Source: Streptomyces mirabilis
GTDB taxonomy: Bacteria; Actinomycetota; Actinomycetes; Streptomycetales; Streptomycetaceae
Direction of reading: 5' to 3'
NCBI RefSeq assembly: GCF_018310535.1
Contig: NZ_CP074102.1
Coordinates: forward strand, 3,658,001 to 3,722,000
Length of the DNA: 64,000 nucleotides
Below, piece by piece: positions 9,822 to 19,061 of the stretch. The translations under genes and the position numbers were made by a program. Numbering within the stretch: the stretch's first letter is position 1; each line of letters starts with the position of its first letter. The notes under the pieces are model-generated. The model was not told the origin of the DNA and searched no databases. It saw nothing but the letters and a program-made list of their open reading frames with translations.

Positions 9822-9852
9822 GGGGACAGTCTGTCGTACGTACCCTTGCGGC
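9822..9852. promoter_or_regulatory. 31-bp divergent start region with leaderless -10 for the PH-domain gene
   Basis: Only 31 bp separate the starts of nuoD (9821, minus) and the PH-domain gene (9853, plus). TACCCT at 9841-9846 ends 6 nt before the plus-strand ATG, a leaderless arrangement. Each promoter's -35 region must lie at or inside the other gene's start. Confidence 0.45.
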
Positions 9853-10368
9853 ATGGATACGGGGAGCGCGGAGACCGCGGGAAACACCGTGGGAAGCACG
9901 GCGACGGAGCCGGTCTGGACCGGGCTGCCGCCGGGGCTGCTGCGGATGCGCCGGCTGCTGCTGGTGGTGTGGCTGGGACTGCTGACGATCGTCCTTGGGC
10001 TGCTCCTCGCAGTGTTCGCGGGCGCCGTCTGGGCGGCCTTCGCACTGCTGCCGTTGGCCCTGCTGGTGTGGGGCTGGGGAATGCTGGGGCGCAACTGGCG
10101 CTCCTGGCGGTACGCCGAGCGCGCGGACGACCTGCTGATCAGCCGGGGTGTGCTGTTCCGCGAGGAGACCGTGGTGCCGTACGGACGGATGCAGCTGGTC
10201 GAGGTGACCTCCGGGCCCGTGGAGCGGCACTTCGGACTGGCGAGCGTGCAGCTGCACACGGCGGCCGCCGCGACCGACGCGTGCATCCCGGGCCTGGACC
10301 CGGCCGAGGCCGAGCGGCTGCGTGACCGGCTGACCGAGCTGGGCGAGGCCCGATCGGCGGGGCTGTGA
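9853..10368 (+). CDS. Bacterial PH-domain membrane protein (YdbS-like)
   Basis: A 171-residue membrane protein. Two adjacent transmembrane helices (about residues 33-78) are followed by a bPH2 domain containing [21 protein letters not shown], named here by its ends DDLLISRG and TVVPYGR, and the [16 protein letters not shown] segment. It matches Bacillus YdbS, which works with YdbT as an envelope protein of unclear function. It overlaps the next gene by 4 nt (GTGA), as expected for a ydbS-ydbT pair. Confidence 0.83.
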   Translation: MDTGSAETAGNTVGSTATEPVWTGLPPGLLRMRRLLLVVWLGLLTIVLGLLLAVFAGAVWAAFALLPLALLVWGWGMLGRNWRSWRYAERADDLLISRGVLFREETVVPYGRMQLVEVTSGPVERHFGLASVQLHTAAAATDACIPGLDPAEAERLRDRLTELGEARSAGL

Positions 10369-11699
10369 GCACGCCGGCGCCCGGCGCGGAGGACGCCATA
10401 CCGGAGGAGAAGCCGCTGATGGAGCGGCGGCTGCACCCCGTGACACCGTTCCGGCGCGCCTGGGCGCCGGTCGCCGTGGTCGCCGGATGGGCCGTGCACG
10501 ACCCCAACCAGGCGCAGGAGCAGCTGACCAGGCTGACGACGACCGCGCTGCTCATCGGGCTCGCCGTCATCGTCCCGGCCGCCGCCCTCTACGGCTTTCT
10601 GAGCTGGTGGTTCACGCACTTCGCGGTGACCGAGACCGAACTGCGCATCCGCACCGGCCTGTTGTTCCGGCGCACCGCGCACATCCGGCTCGACCGGCTG
10701 CAGGCCGTCGACGTCACCCAGCCGCTACTGGCCCGCGTCGCGGGCGTCACCAAGCTCAAACTCGACGTCATAGGAACGGACAAGAAGGACGAACTCGCCT
10801 TCCTCGGCGAGGACGAGGCCCGTGCCCTGCGCGCCGAACTCCTCGCCCGCGCCGCCGGTTTCGCCCCCGAGACGGCTCACGAGGTCGGCGAGGCGCCGGT
10901 GCGGCAGCTGCTGCACGTCCCGGCGGGCTTCCTCGCCGTCTCCCTCGTCCTCACCGGCGCCACCTGGGGTTCCCTGGCCGCCGCGCTCGTCGTACCCCCG
11001 TTCCTGTGGTTCACCACCCACAGCGTGTGGACGGTCCTCGCCACCGGGGTGCCACTGCTCGGCGCCGCGGGCGCGAGCAGCGTGGGGCGGTTCGTCGGCG
11101 AGTACGACTGGACGGTGGGCGAGTCGCCGGACGGGCTGCGCATCGACCACGGCCTCCTCGACCGTACGCACGAGACGGTGCCGCCCGGACGTGTGCAGAC
11201 CGTACGGATCGTCGAACCGCTGCTGTGGCGGCGACGCGGCTGGGTACGCGTGGAACTCGACGTGGCGGGGTCCTCGAACTCCGTCCTCGTGCCCGTCGCT
11301 CCGCGCGAGGTCGCCGAGTCGGTGATCGCGCGGGTGCTGCCAGGGGTGACGGTGCCGTCCGGCCTGTCCCGGCCGCCACGCCGGGCCTGGTGGTGCGCGC
11401 CGCTGTGGTGGCGGGGGTACGGGCTCGCCGTCACCGACACCGTCTTCGCGGCGCGTCACGGGCTGCTGCGCCGCCGCCTCTCGCTCGTACCGCACGCGAA
11501 GGTGCAGAGCGTACGGCTGGCACAGGGGCCCTGGGAGCGCTTCAGGGGCGTCGCCGACGTCCATGTGGACACGGGGGCCAACCAGACGGTGACGGCGCGG
11601 CTGCGGGACGCCTCGGAGGCCGCGGAGCTTCTTCAGGCGCAGGCCGACCGGTCGCGGACGGGTCGGCGCGAGGCCCGGCCGGACCGGTGGATGGCGTGA
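10365..11699 (+). CDS. Bacterial PH-domain membrane protein (YdbT-like)
   Basis: A 444-residue membrane protein with repeated bPH2 domains separated by pairs of transmembrane helices (near 55-85 and 180-240). The three PH copies are recognisable by their [39 protein letters not shown] and [19 protein letters not shown] segments. The GTG start overlaps the stop of the YdbS-like gene. In Bacillus, YdbS/YdbT have been linked to tolerance of envelope-acting compounds; a similar role is only inferred. A hairpin terminator follows at 11789. Confidence 0.83.
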   Translation: MSTPAPGAEDAIPEEKPLMERRLHPVTPFRRAWAPVAVVAGWAVHDPNQAQEQLTRLTTTALLIGLAVIVPAAALYGFLSWWFTHFAVTETELRIRTGLLFRRTAHIRLDRLQAVDVTQPLLARVAGVTKLKLDVIGTDKKDELAFLGEDEARALRAELLARAAGFAPETAHEVGEAPVRQLLHVPAGFLAVSLVLTGATWGSLAAALVVPPFLWFTTHSVWTVLATGVPLLGAAGASSVGRFVGEYDWTVGESPDGLRIDHGLLDRTHETVPPGRVQTVRIVEPLLWRRRGWVRVELDVAGSSNSVLVPVAPREVAESVIARVLPGVTVPSGLSRPPRRAWWCAPLWWRGYGLAVTDTVFAARHGLLRRRLSLVPHAKVQSVRLAQGPWERFRGVADVHVDTGANQTVTARLRDASEAAELLQAQADRSRTGRREARPDRWMA

Positions 11700-11788
11700 G
11701 ACTGCGGGAGACGCGGGAGACGCGGGAGACTGCGTGACTTGACGTGAGCCGATGTGAATCGTGAATCGGGGTGCGGCCCGAGACCGCG

Positions 11789-11818
11789 TGAGGGCAGTGG
11801 CCCGAGCCACTGCCCTCA
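11789..11818. terminator. Bidirectional hairpin between convergent genes
   Basis: A 13-bp perfect stem (TGAGGGCAGTGGC with its complement) around a CCGA loop, between the PH-domain gene and the convergent coiled-coil gene. Confidence 0.8.
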
Positions 11819-11844
11819 TGCGCGTGAGTCACGTACAGGCGGCC

Positions 11845-13320
11845 TCAGGAAGCCGCGGTCCGCAGCTCCGTCAGGTCGATGTGCTCGGTCTCGTCGTGCG
11901 CGGTCAGGTCGATGACCTGGCCGACACCGCGGGACCCCTCGTCGGCGGGCTTGAAACCGGACTCGGCCTCGGCCTTGTGCAGGGCGAGCGCCTCCTGTCC
12001 GACCACGTCCGCGAGGTCCTCGTTCTGCATGGCCTCCATGGCGGCCGAGGACGTCCCCTTCTGCGTACCGAAGAAGTCGAACCCTCCCTCGACCGAGGGG
12101 CGCCGCACGGGCGCGGCCGGGGCGACGGCCACCGCGGTCGGAACGGTGAAGTGCCCGGAGGCACGGGAGGGCTTCGAAGGGTTCACCGGGTGGGCCGCCG
12201 GGGCGGCCGGCTCCGCCTCGATGGACGCCGTGCGTGCGGCGGGGACGGGCAGCGCCGCCGTCTTGGCGTCGGTCAGCGGGCGGTTGCCCTTCGGAGGACC
12301 GTCCGTCGGGGGTTCTCCGTCTTCGGACCCTCCTTTGGCGGGCTCTCCCTTGGCGAGCTCTCCTTCGGCGGACTCGCGCTCGCCGGAGGCGGGGGCATCG
12401 GCATCAGCCTCGGAATCCGAGGCGGCTGCGGTTTCGACCTCGGCTTCGGAGTCGGCCTCAGTGTCGCCTTCGACTTCGGCGCCGGGCTTCGCATCGTCGT
12501 CCGGATCGGTGTGCGGGTCGGTGTCCGCGTCGGAGACGTCGGTCGCCGCATCGCCGGTCGTGATCCGGCTCAGCGCGGCGTCGGCGCGCAGGAAGAGCGA
12601 CGACCCGGCCGGGGAGAAGACCTGGGGAGACACGGGCACGTCCGTCGACTCCTCGGCGGCGTCCTCCGCCTCTACGGTGGTCACGTCTTCGCCGGTGACA
12701 CCGGCCTCGGTGTCCTCACCCGTGCCTTCGCCCGCGCCCTCGTTCATGTCCTCGTCCGTAGCAGCCAGGCCCTCGGGAGCCTCCGGCTCCGCCGAGTCCA
12801 CGGCGTCCACGGATTCCGCGGACTCCACGGTCTCCGTCGCGGCGGGCAGCGCGCGAGCGGGGGCCACCGTCTCTATCTCGAGCAGCCGGCGACCCTCCAG
12901 GGCGCTCGCCCGCTCCGTCTCCGCCGTGGCGTACCGCCGCAGCAGCGCCGCGTGTTCGTTGCGCAGGCCCGCCAGCTCCGCCCGCTTCGCGCGCAGCTTG
13001 TGCTCGAGCTTGGTGCGCAGCTCGCGCGACTCGTCGAGGTCGGTCTCGAGCTCGGCGACGCGCTCCTCGTGACGCCACTCGTCACTCGCACGCGCGCGCG
13101 TGAGGTCCGCGACGCGCTTGCCCGCCGCCGTGTCCCAGCGGCGCATGACGACGCCGCCCACGACGGCGGTCACCGCGGCGGCCGCGGCCAAGGCGCGGAG
13201 CACCGTTGGTTCCGTGAACAGCCACGGCCCCACGGCGCAGACGAGCGAGACGCCTGCGATCGCCGAAGGAGGCAGCAGCCGGTGCAGAGGTGGGGAATGG
13301 CGGTGACGTCCACGTGGCAT
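11845..13320 (-). CDS. Membrane-anchored coiled-coil protein with long acidic low-complexity region
   Basis: A 491-residue protein of unknown function. A basic N-terminus is followed by two hydrophobic helices (about 17-60). A predicted coiled coil with heptad-like E/L/R pattern covers roughly 80-160 (VAELETDLDESRELRTKLEH and following). About 250 residues of Glu/Asp/Ala/Ser/Pro-rich sequence come next, with near-repeats such as EGELAKGEPAKG. A more ordered C-terminus ends with QVIDLTAHDETEHIDLTEL. The layout suggests a scaffold attached to the membrane. It lies between the PH-domain and esterase/MprF-like genes, which are also envelope genes. Confidence 0.75.
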   Translation of the reverse strand: MPRGRHRHSPPLHRLLPPSAIAGVSLVCAVGPWLFTEPTVLRALAAAAAVTAVVGGVVMRRWDTAAGKRVADLTRARASDEWRHEERVAELETDLDESRELRTKLEHKLRAKRAELAGLRNEHAALLRRYATAETERASALEGRRLLEIETVAPARALPAATETVESAESVDAVDSAEPEAPEGLAATDEDMNEGAGEGTGEDTEAGVTGEDVTTVEAEDAAEESTDVPVSPQVFSPAGSSLFLRADAALSRITTGDAATDVSDADTDPHTDPDDDAKPGAEVEGDTEADSEAEVETAAASDSEADADAPASGERESAEGELAKGEPAKGGSEDGEPPTDGPPKGNRPLTDAKTAALPVPAARTASIEAEPAAPAAHPVNPSKPSRASGHFTVPTAVAVAPAAPVRRPSVEGGFDFFGTQKGTSSAAMEAMQNEDLADVVGQEALALHKAEAESGFKPADEGSRGVGQVIDLTAHDETEHIDLTELRTAAS

Positions 13321-13577
13321 GGCCAGAAACTTACCGCGCGTAGGCGAATCTTGGAGCCCCGCCCGGTAAAAACACGGCTACCCCAGGGGCTTCACACCGC
13401 CTCAGCCGCCTATAAGGGCAACTCCTTGTCCCACAAGGGCTCCCGCTTGCCCCGCAATGCGGCTACTTGTTGATCAATTCCCTTGAGTTCGCGCCATTCG
13501 AGAGATTCGAGGGACTCCAGGAATTCCAGGAGGCTCGGCGCGTATCACGAGGGCCCCCACGTATTCGGGGACGCCGG

Positions 13578-14708
13578 TCAGCGGTCGCTCAGCCGCCCGC
13601 TGAGCCACTGAAGCGTCGCCGGGATCTCCCGCCGCCACGTGTTGAAGTTGTGACCGCCGCTGTCGAGGATTATCGACGCGATCTGGGTGCGGTGCTTGGA
13701 CTGCACGAGGCTGATGAACTTGAGGGTCTCCTTGTAGTTGTGCTCGCCCACCTTGCTGCTGGTGACCAGCAGCGATGTGCCGGGGGCGGGCTTGTGCTGC
13801 ATGAACCAGCGCAGGTCCGCGCTGTTGCGCAGCTCCTTGTTCCCGTGGAAGAGGTCGCCCGTCGTGGGGTCGATCGGTGCCTTGTAGTACGGCGACAGAC
13901 CCGCCGCGGCGGCGTACGCCTCGGGGTGGTGCAGCGCCAGCTTCAGCGCGCAGTAGCCGCCCGTGGAGTCGCCGACGATGCCCCAGCTTCCGGGCTTTTT
14001 GCCCACCCTGTAGTGAGCCGACACGGCATCGGGGAGGTCCTTGGCGAAGAACTTCTCGGTCTGCGGACCGCCCGGGATGTCCACGCACTCCGTGTCCCGC
14101 GGGGGCGCGACCGTCGGCCTCATCATGACGAGGATCATCGGCTGCATCTGCCCGTTCTTGGACAACTCGTGGGCCGTCTGCGGATAGTGCAGACCCTTGA
14201 TGAGTGCCGCGGCGGTGCCCGGGTAGCCGGTGAGGATCGTGACCGCCGGGAAAGTGCGGGTGCGGTAACGCGACTGGAAGTACTCGGGGGGAAGGTAGAC
14301 GAACGCGGGCGTGGCGATGTGCGTCATACGGCCGACGATGTCGACCTTCTGGATCTGGCCGCCGATCTGCGGCCGGGTCCCGCCCGCCACGCTCACCGGC
14401 TGGGTGTCGACCACTTGGAGAGGCCCGCCTTCGGAACCGCCCCGGCCGCCGTGGTAGACGACCACGCCCTGGCCGCTCTCCTGACCGAAGAGGTCCGCCC
14501 AGCTCGCGTAGAACCCGAACGCCTGGTTGGCGTACAGACCGATCGAAGCGAAGACCGCCACCTGGGTGACCAGAAGCAGTCCGACCCGTCCGCTGACGGC
14601 CCGCCAGTTGCGTCGCGCCAGCCGCGGCCACCACCACACCGTGCCGACGAACAGCAGCACGGCGAACAGAACCGCCAGCACCAGCACCTTGTTGCTCGTG
14701 AGACCCAT
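13578..14708 (-). CDS. Membrane-anchored esterase (alpha/beta hydrolase, esterase D / antigen 85-like fold)
   Basis: A 376-residue protein with two N-terminal transmembrane helices (about 8-27 and 43-61) and an extracytoplasmic hydrolase domain. The nucleophile is probably S248 in GDSTGG and the catalytic His lies in GGHNFNTW near 356. The YLPPEYF and ILTGYPG segments (138-145, 158-164) match the esterase (PF00756) family that includes mycolyltransferases. Streptomyces make no mycolic acids, so another envelope ester is the likely substrate. ATG at 14708 precedes the first helix. It is divergent from the MprF-like gene. Confidence 0.85.
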   Translation of the reverse strand: MGLTSNKVLVLAVLFAVLLFVGTVWWWPRLARRNWRAVSGRVGLLLVTQVAVFASIGLYANQAFGFYASWADLFGQESGQGVVVYHGGRGGSEGGPLQVVDTQPVSVAGGTRPQIGGQIQKVDIVGRMTHIATPAFVYLPPEYFQSRYRTRTFPAVTILTGYPGTAAALIKGLHYPQTAHELSKNGQMQPMILVMMRPTVAPPRDTECVDIPGGPQTEKFFAKDLPDAVSAHYRVGKKPGSWGIVGDSTGGYCALKLALHHPEAYAAAAGLSPYYKAPIDPTTGDLFHGNKELRNSADLRWFMQHKPAPGTSLLVTSSKVGEHNYKETLKFISLVQSKHRTQIASIILDSGGHNFNTWRREIPATLQWLSGRLSDR

Positions 14709-14931
14709 GAGCTGTCCTGCCTGCGCTTTCCGCCCCGGGCCGCCCCGCTCCTTCGCGGGGCCTTGCCCAGGACTTTCCTTGCCTTTTGAACCGGCTTTCC
14801 GCTGGGGAGTGAACCTGACTCCCCAAGACACCGTCCTAGAGGGCGCAATGTCGCCGGATGCCGGAATGGCGCCGGATTCAAGGTCTCTCGCAGAACTACG
14901 GGATGCGATGTCTGTCAGGATAGATGGGGAA

Positions 14932-16737
14932 ATGTCGAGCGAGGTTCCAGACCGCACGGGCAGGACGCGACGCATACTCCGCGGTCCGCGCCCAGAGGCC
15001 GTTCCCGCCCTCGTCGCCAGGGCCTGCACACTCGTAGGGGTGCTGGACATCGCCGCGGGGGTCTTCCCGCGCTTCCGGCGCAGCCGTATGCACGCCATGG
15101 CCGAGGTGCTGCCGGGCTCGTTCGGCCCCTTCGCCGCGGCGCTGTCGCTCAGCGCGGGCGTACTCCTGCTGCTGCTCGCACACGGGCTGCGGCGCCGCAA
15201 GCGCCGGGCGTGGCGGGCCGCCGTGGTCCTGCTGCCGGCGGGTGCAGTCGCCCAGTTCGCGTACCGCCATTCGATCATCGGCGTCGTCATCTCCGTCGCG
15301 CTGCTCGCGCCGCTGCTGCGCCACCGGAGCGAGTTCGCCGCCCTGCCCGATCCGCGCAGCCGCTGGCGCGCGCTCGCCAACTTCGTCCTCATGGGCGCCG
15401 GTTCCCTCGTCCTCGGACTGGTCATCGTCAGCGCCCACCAGAACCGGATGGTCGGCGACCCGAGCCTGGCCGACCGCATCACGCACGTCCTGTACGGCCT
15501 GGTCGGCTTCGAAGGCCCCGTCGACTACGCCGGGTCCACGTCCTGGACGGTCGCCTTCTCGCTCGGCGCGCTCGGCTGGCTGACCGCCGTCACGACGATC
15601 TACCTGGCCTTCCGGCCCGAGCACCCCGCCGCCCGCCTCACGGAGGACGACGAGACCCGACTGCGGGCCCTGCTGGACAAGCACGGCAGCCGCGACTCGC
15701 TCGGCCACTTCGCGCTCCGCCGCGACAAGGCCGTCGTCTTCTCCCCCAGCGGCAAGGCGGCCGTCGCCTACCGCGTCATCTCCGGCGTGATGCTCGCCAG
15801 CGGTGACCCCATCGGCGACGTCGAGGCCTGGCCCGGCGCCATCGAACGCTTCATGGACGAGGCCAAGGCCCACTCCTGGACCCCCGCCGTCGTGGGCTGC
15901 TCGGAGACGGGCGGCGAGGTGTGGACCCGCGAGACCGGCCTCGACGCCCTCGAACTGGGCGACGAGGCGGTGGTGGACGTCGCGGATTTCTCCCTGTCCG
16001 GACGCGCGATGCGCAACGTGCGTCAAATGGTGAAGCGCATCGAACGGGCTGGCTACGAAACCCGGGTGCGGCGCATCCGTGACCTCAGCGAGGGCGAGCT
16101 GGAGCGGATACGACGTGCGGCCGAGGCCTGGCGCGGCACGGACACCGAGCGCGGCTTCTCCATGGCGCTCGGCCGCATCGGCGACCCGTCCGACGGCGAC
16201 TGCCTGGTCGCCACCGCCCACAAGGCGGACGACGCGCTCGGCCCGTACGGCGACCTGAAGGCCGTCCTGCACTTCGTCCCCTGGGGCGCGGACGGGGTCT
16301 CCCTCGACCTCATGCGCCGCGACCGCTCGGCCGACCCCGGCATGAACGAGCTGCTCATCGTGGCGGCGCTCGAGGCGTCCCCGCGTCTGGACATCAAGCG
16401 GATCTCGCTCAACTTCGCGATGTTCCGCTCGGCGCTGGCACGCGGCGAGAAGATCGGCGCGGGGCCAGTGCTGCGGGCCTGGCGGGGCCTGCTCGTCTTC
16501 CTCTCGCGCTGGTTCCAGATCGAGTCCCTGTACAAGTTCAACGCGAAGTTCCGCCCCCGCTGGGAGCCCCGCTTCGTCGTCTACGGCTCCTCCCGCGACC
16601 TCCCGCGCATCGGCTTCGCCGCCATGCAGGCCGAGGGCTTCGTGAACCTGGCCCTCCCGAGCCTGCTGCGCCGCCGCGCGCGGGCTCCGCGCCCCTGCGC
16701 CCACGGCGTGTCGGAACGCGAGGTCAGGGCGGCGTAG
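14932..16737 (+). CDS. mprF: MprF-like phosphatidylglycerol aminoacyltransferase
   Basis: About 601 residues. Roughly six transmembrane helices lie in the first 250 residues, followed by the cytosolic LPG synthase C-terminal (DUF2156) domain. Characteristic blocks include VVFSPSGKAAVAYRVISG, the RAMRNVRQMVKRIERAGYE helix, a DLMRRD motif and the GMNELLIVAALE and SLNFAMFR segments. The family transfers an amino acid from aminoacyl-tRNA to phosphatidylglycerol, lowering surface charge and sensitivity to cationic peptides. The membrane part is shorter than in Staphylococcus MprF and there is no fused lysyl-tRNA synthetase as in mycobacterial LysX. The start is uncertain: in-frame ATGs exist at 14848, 14908 and 14932. 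Confidence 0.85.
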   Translation: MSSEVPDRTGRTRRILRGPRPEAVPALVARACTLVGVLDIAAGVFPRFRRSRMHAMAEVLPGSFGPFAAALSLSAGVLLLLLAHGLRRRKRRAWRAAVVLLPAGAVAQFAYRHSIIGVVISVALLAPLLRHRSEFAALPDPRSRWRALANFVLMGAGSLVLGLVIVSAHQNRMVGDPSLADRITHVLYGLVGFEGPVDYAGSTSWTVAFSLGALGWLTAVTTIYLAFRPEHPAARLTEDDETRLRALLDKHGSRDSLGHFALRRDKAVVFSPSGKAAVAYRVISGVMLASGDPIGDVEAWPGAIERFMDEAKAHSWTPAVVGCSETGGEVWTRETGLDALELGDEAVVDVADFSLSGRAMRNVRQMVKRIERAGYETRVRRIRDLSEGELERIRRAAEAWRGTDTERGFSMALGRIGDPSDGDCLVATAHKADDALGPYGDLKAVLHFVPWGADGVSLDLMRRDRSADPGMNELLIVAALEASPRLDIKRISLNFAMFRSALARGEKIGAGPVLRAWRGLLVFLSRWFQIESLYKFNAKFRPRWEPRFVVYGSSRDLPRIGFAAMQAEGFVNLALPSLLRRRARAPRPCAHGVSEREVRAA

Positions 16738-16749
16738 CCCCCTTGAACA

Positions 16750-16798
16750 GGCCCGAGCGAGGGCCCCTACCCCAGCCCTGGGGACCCTCGCTCGGGCC
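16750..16798 (+). terminator. Hairpin terminator after the MprF-like gene
   Basis: A 14-bp perfect stem (GGCCCGAGCGAGGG with its complement) with a 21-nt loop, starting 13 nt after the stop codon at 16737. Confidence 0.8.
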
Positions 16799-16837
16799 GC
16801 GGCCTCCCCCGGGGCCCGATATCAACACGTCCACCCT

Positions 16838-16877
16838 TTTCAAGGCGACTGCTCACCTTTCAAGGCGACTGCTCACC
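16838..16877 (+). repeat. 20-bp perfect tandem duplication upstream of folP
   Basis: TTTCAAGGCGACTGCTCACC occurs twice in direct succession in the 321-bp gap between the MprF-like gene and folP. Apart from the terminator, this duplication and the folP -10 box, I see nothing else in that gap. Confidence 0.85.
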
Positions 16878-17046
16878 CGACCGGGACCGCACCCCGAGGG
16901 CGCTTCTCACCCTCCCGAGACCACACCCCGACGGGACTGCCTGGCGCCGACCGAGTCGGGTGGGTGTGCGGGAAACAGGCCGCGAAGCGGCCAAAAGACC
17001 CCCGCCGGAGCGAACCCGCAGACGATTCGGCCCCCCGCCGGAGGCC

Positions 17047-17052
17047 TAGGCT
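17047..17052 (+). promoter_or_regulatory. Candidate -10 box, leaderless folP transcript
   Basis: TAGGCT ends 6 nt before the folP ATG at 17059, which fits a leaderless mRNA. No Shine-Dalgarno sequence precedes the ATG. The -35 region is not recognisable. Confidence 0.5.
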
Positions 17053-17058
17053 GGACGT

Positions 17059-17919
17059 ATGAACTCCGAGCGCCGCCGCGGCCACGTCGCGGGACTGCCG
17101 ACCTGGGACCGCTGCGCGGTCATGGGGGTCGTCAACGTGACCCCCGATTCCTTCTCCGACGGCGGCCGCTGGTTCGACACGACGGCCGCCGTCAAACACG
17201 GCCTCGACCTGGTCACCGAGGGCGCCGACCTGGTGGACGTCGGCGGCGAGTCCACCCGCCCCGGCGCGACCCGCGTCGACGAGGCGGAAGAGCTCAAGCG
17301 CGTCATCCCGGTCGTTCGCGGCCTCGCCTCCGAGGGCGTCACCGTCTCCGTCGACACCATGCGCGCATCCGTCGCCGAGCAGTCGCTCGCCGCGGGCGCC
17401 GCCCTCGTCAACGACGTGAGCGGCGGTCTCGCCGACCCCGCGATGATCCCCGCCGTCGCCGCGGCCGGCGCACCCTTCGTGGTCATGCACTGGCGCGGCT
17501 TCCTCGAGGGCGGCAACGTGAGGGGGACATACGCGGACGTCGTCTCCGAAGTCGCCGACGAGCTGCACGCACGTGTGGAGGCCGTTCTGGCGGGCGGCAT
17601 CGCCCCCGACCGCATCGTCGTCGACCCGGGCCTCGGCTTCTCCAAGGACTCCGAGCACGACCTCTCGCTGCTCGCCCACCTCGACCGGCTGAGCGAACTC
17701 GGCCACCCCCTGCTCGTCGCCGCCTCCCGCAAGCGGTTCCTGGGCCGCGTACTGGCCGGCCCTGAGGGCGCCCCGCCGCCGGCCCGCGAACGGGACGCCG
17801 CCACCGCCGCCGTCTCCGCGCTCGCCGCCCACCAGGGTGCCTGGGCGGTCCGCGTCCACGAGGTACGGGCCACCGCCGACGCCGTACGAGTCGCCCGGGC
17901 CGTAGAGGGAGCCCAGTGA
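17059..17919 (+). CDS. folP: Dihydropteroate synthase
   Basis: A 286-residue TIM-barrel enzyme joining dihydropterin pyrophosphate with p-aminobenzoate to give dihydropteroate; it is the sulfonamide target. Signatures: MGVVNVTPDSFSDGGRW (22-38), DVGGESTRPGA (60-70), NDVSGG, and late ASRKRFLG (about 227-234). Length is standard. It is first in the rightward folate cluster, overlapping the NTF2-like gene by 4 nt (GTGA). No Shine-Dalgarno site is seen; a -10-like box at 17047 suggests a leaderless transcript. Confidence 0.97.
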   Translation: MNSERRRGHVAGLPTWDRCAVMGVVNVTPDSFSDGGRWFDTTAAVKHGLDLVTEGADLVDVGGESTRPGATRVDEAEELKRVIPVVRGLASEGVTVSVDTMRASVAEQSLAAGAALVNDVSGGLADPAMIPAVAAAGAPFVVMHWRGFLEGGNVRGTYADVVSEVADELHARVEAVLAGGIAPDRIVVDPGLGFSKDSEHDLSLLAHLDRLSELGHPLLVAASRKRFLGRVLAGPEGAPPPARERDAATAAVSALAAHQGAWAVRVHEVRATADAVRVARAVEGAQ

Positions 17920-18410
17920 GCGCACCCCGCACCGACATCGAGCAGGTCGAACTCGCCAACACCGCCTTCTACGAGGCACTCGAGCGGGGTGACTTCGAAG
18001 GACTGTCGTCGCTGTGGCTGGCCCCCCTCGACACCGCCGACGACGACATCGAGGGCGACGGCGTGGTGATCTCCTGCGTCCACCCCGGCTGGCCGCTCCT
18101 CAACGGCCGTGGCGAGGTCCTGCGCTCGTACGCGTTGATCATGGCGAACACGGAGTACATCCAGTTCTTCCTCACGGACGTGCACGTCTCCGTCACGGGC
18201 GACACCGCGCTGGTGACCTGCACGGAGAACATCCTCAGCGGCGGCCCCGCCCCCGAGGACAGCGACGAGCTCGGCCCGCTCGTCGGCCAGCTGGTCGTCG
18301 CCACGAACGTGTTCCGCCGCACGGCCGACGGCTGGAAGCTCTGGTCGCACCACGCCTCACCCGTACTCGCCGAATCGGGCGAGGACGAGGACGAGGACAC
18401 CCCTGGCTGA
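17916..18410 (+). CDS. NTF2-like / SnoaL-like fold protein
   Basis: A 164-residue protein predicted to adopt the cone-shaped NTF2 (SnoaL-like) fold: N-terminal helix ANTAFYEALERGDFEGLSSL, then LNGRGEVLRSYALIM and paired strands ending GWKLWSHHASPV. Active-site type residues differ widely in this fold, so no reaction can be assigned. It overlaps folP by 4 nt and is conserved in this position in Streptomyces folate clusters, so a link to folate metabolism is possible but unproven. The last residues are an acidic tail (GEDEDEDTPG). Confidence 0.8.
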   Translation: MSAPRTDIEQVELANTAFYEALERGDFEGLSSLWLAPLDTADDDIEGDGVVISCVHPGWPLLNGRGEVLRSYALIMANTEYIQFFLTDVHVSVTGDTALVTCTENILSGGPAPEDSDELGPLVGQLVVATNVFRRTADGWKLWSHHASPVLAESGEDEDEDTPG

Positions 18411-18701
18411 GGGCGAGAACACCCCCGCTGAGCCCCCGGACACCCCCGGTCGGGTGGGCGGGCGGCCCACGGGCACCAAGGAGTGGTTGGAATCACGAAC
18501 CGCTGGGTAGGGGCGGCTACCAACCCGTGAGCCGCCGTGTTCCCCAGGGGAAACGCCCGATGAAGCCTCATGACCATGATGTGGGCGCGCGTCCCCGCGG
18601 GCGAGCTCTGTCAGTGCCCGCAGGTAGATTCGTTTGAGGCCGGTGCGCCGACCGCACTCGGTGGACATCGGCCGCTACCGACGATTGCAGGAGTGATTCG
18701 C

Positions 18702-19061
18702 GTGGATCGTGTCGCGCTGCGCGGCCTCAAGGCCCGCGGGCACCACGGTGTCTTCCAGAAGGAACGCGAGGAAGGCCAGACCTTCATCGTGGACCTGAGG
18801 CTGGGCCTGGACACCCGACCGGCCGCGGCCGAGGACGACCTGTCGAAGACCGTGCACTACGGCATCGTGGCGGAGGAGGTCGTGGCCGTCGTCGAGGGCG
18901 AGCCCGTCGACCTCATCGAGACCCTCGCCGAGCGCATCGCCCAGACCTGCCTGAAGCACGACGGGGTCCAGGAGGTCGAGGTCTGCGTCCACAAACCGGA
19001 CGCGCCGATCACGGTCCCCTTCGACGACGTGACCGTCACGATCACCCGGAGCCGAGTATGA
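18702..19061 (+). CDS. folB: Dihydroneopterin aldolase
   Basis: A 119-residue FolB-family enzyme converting 7,8-dihydroneopterin to 6-hydroxymethyl-dihydropterin and glycolaldehyde. Seen: the LRGLKARGHHGVFQKEREEG segment, KTVHYGIVAEEV with the conserved Tyr, and the C-terminal VHKPDAPI. GTG at 18702 is chosen because AGGAG lies 8 nt upstream. The 291-bp gap before it is unusually long for this cluster and probably carries a separate promoter (TAGATT at 18625 is one candidate -10) and a GGCGGC hairpin near 18510. I could not match it to a known riboswitch. It overlaps folK by 4 nt. Confidence 0.95.
   Translation: MDRVALRGLKARGHHGVFQKEREEGQTFIVDLRLGLDTRPAAAEDDLSKTVHYGIVAEEVVAVVEGEPVDLIETLAERIAQTCLKHDGVQEVEVCVHKPDAPITVPFDDVTVTITRSRV

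Noticed and set aside
13467..14789. Open frame antisense to the esterase gene
   Set aside because: The esterase on the other strand has catalytic motifs and transmembrane helices; this frame is its shadow.
18411..18701. Possible riboswitch in the long leader before folB
   Set aside because: A GGCGGC hairpin and a CCCC-A-GGGG element are present, but nothing matches a known tetrahydrofolate or other riboswitch; left as an unexplained spacer.
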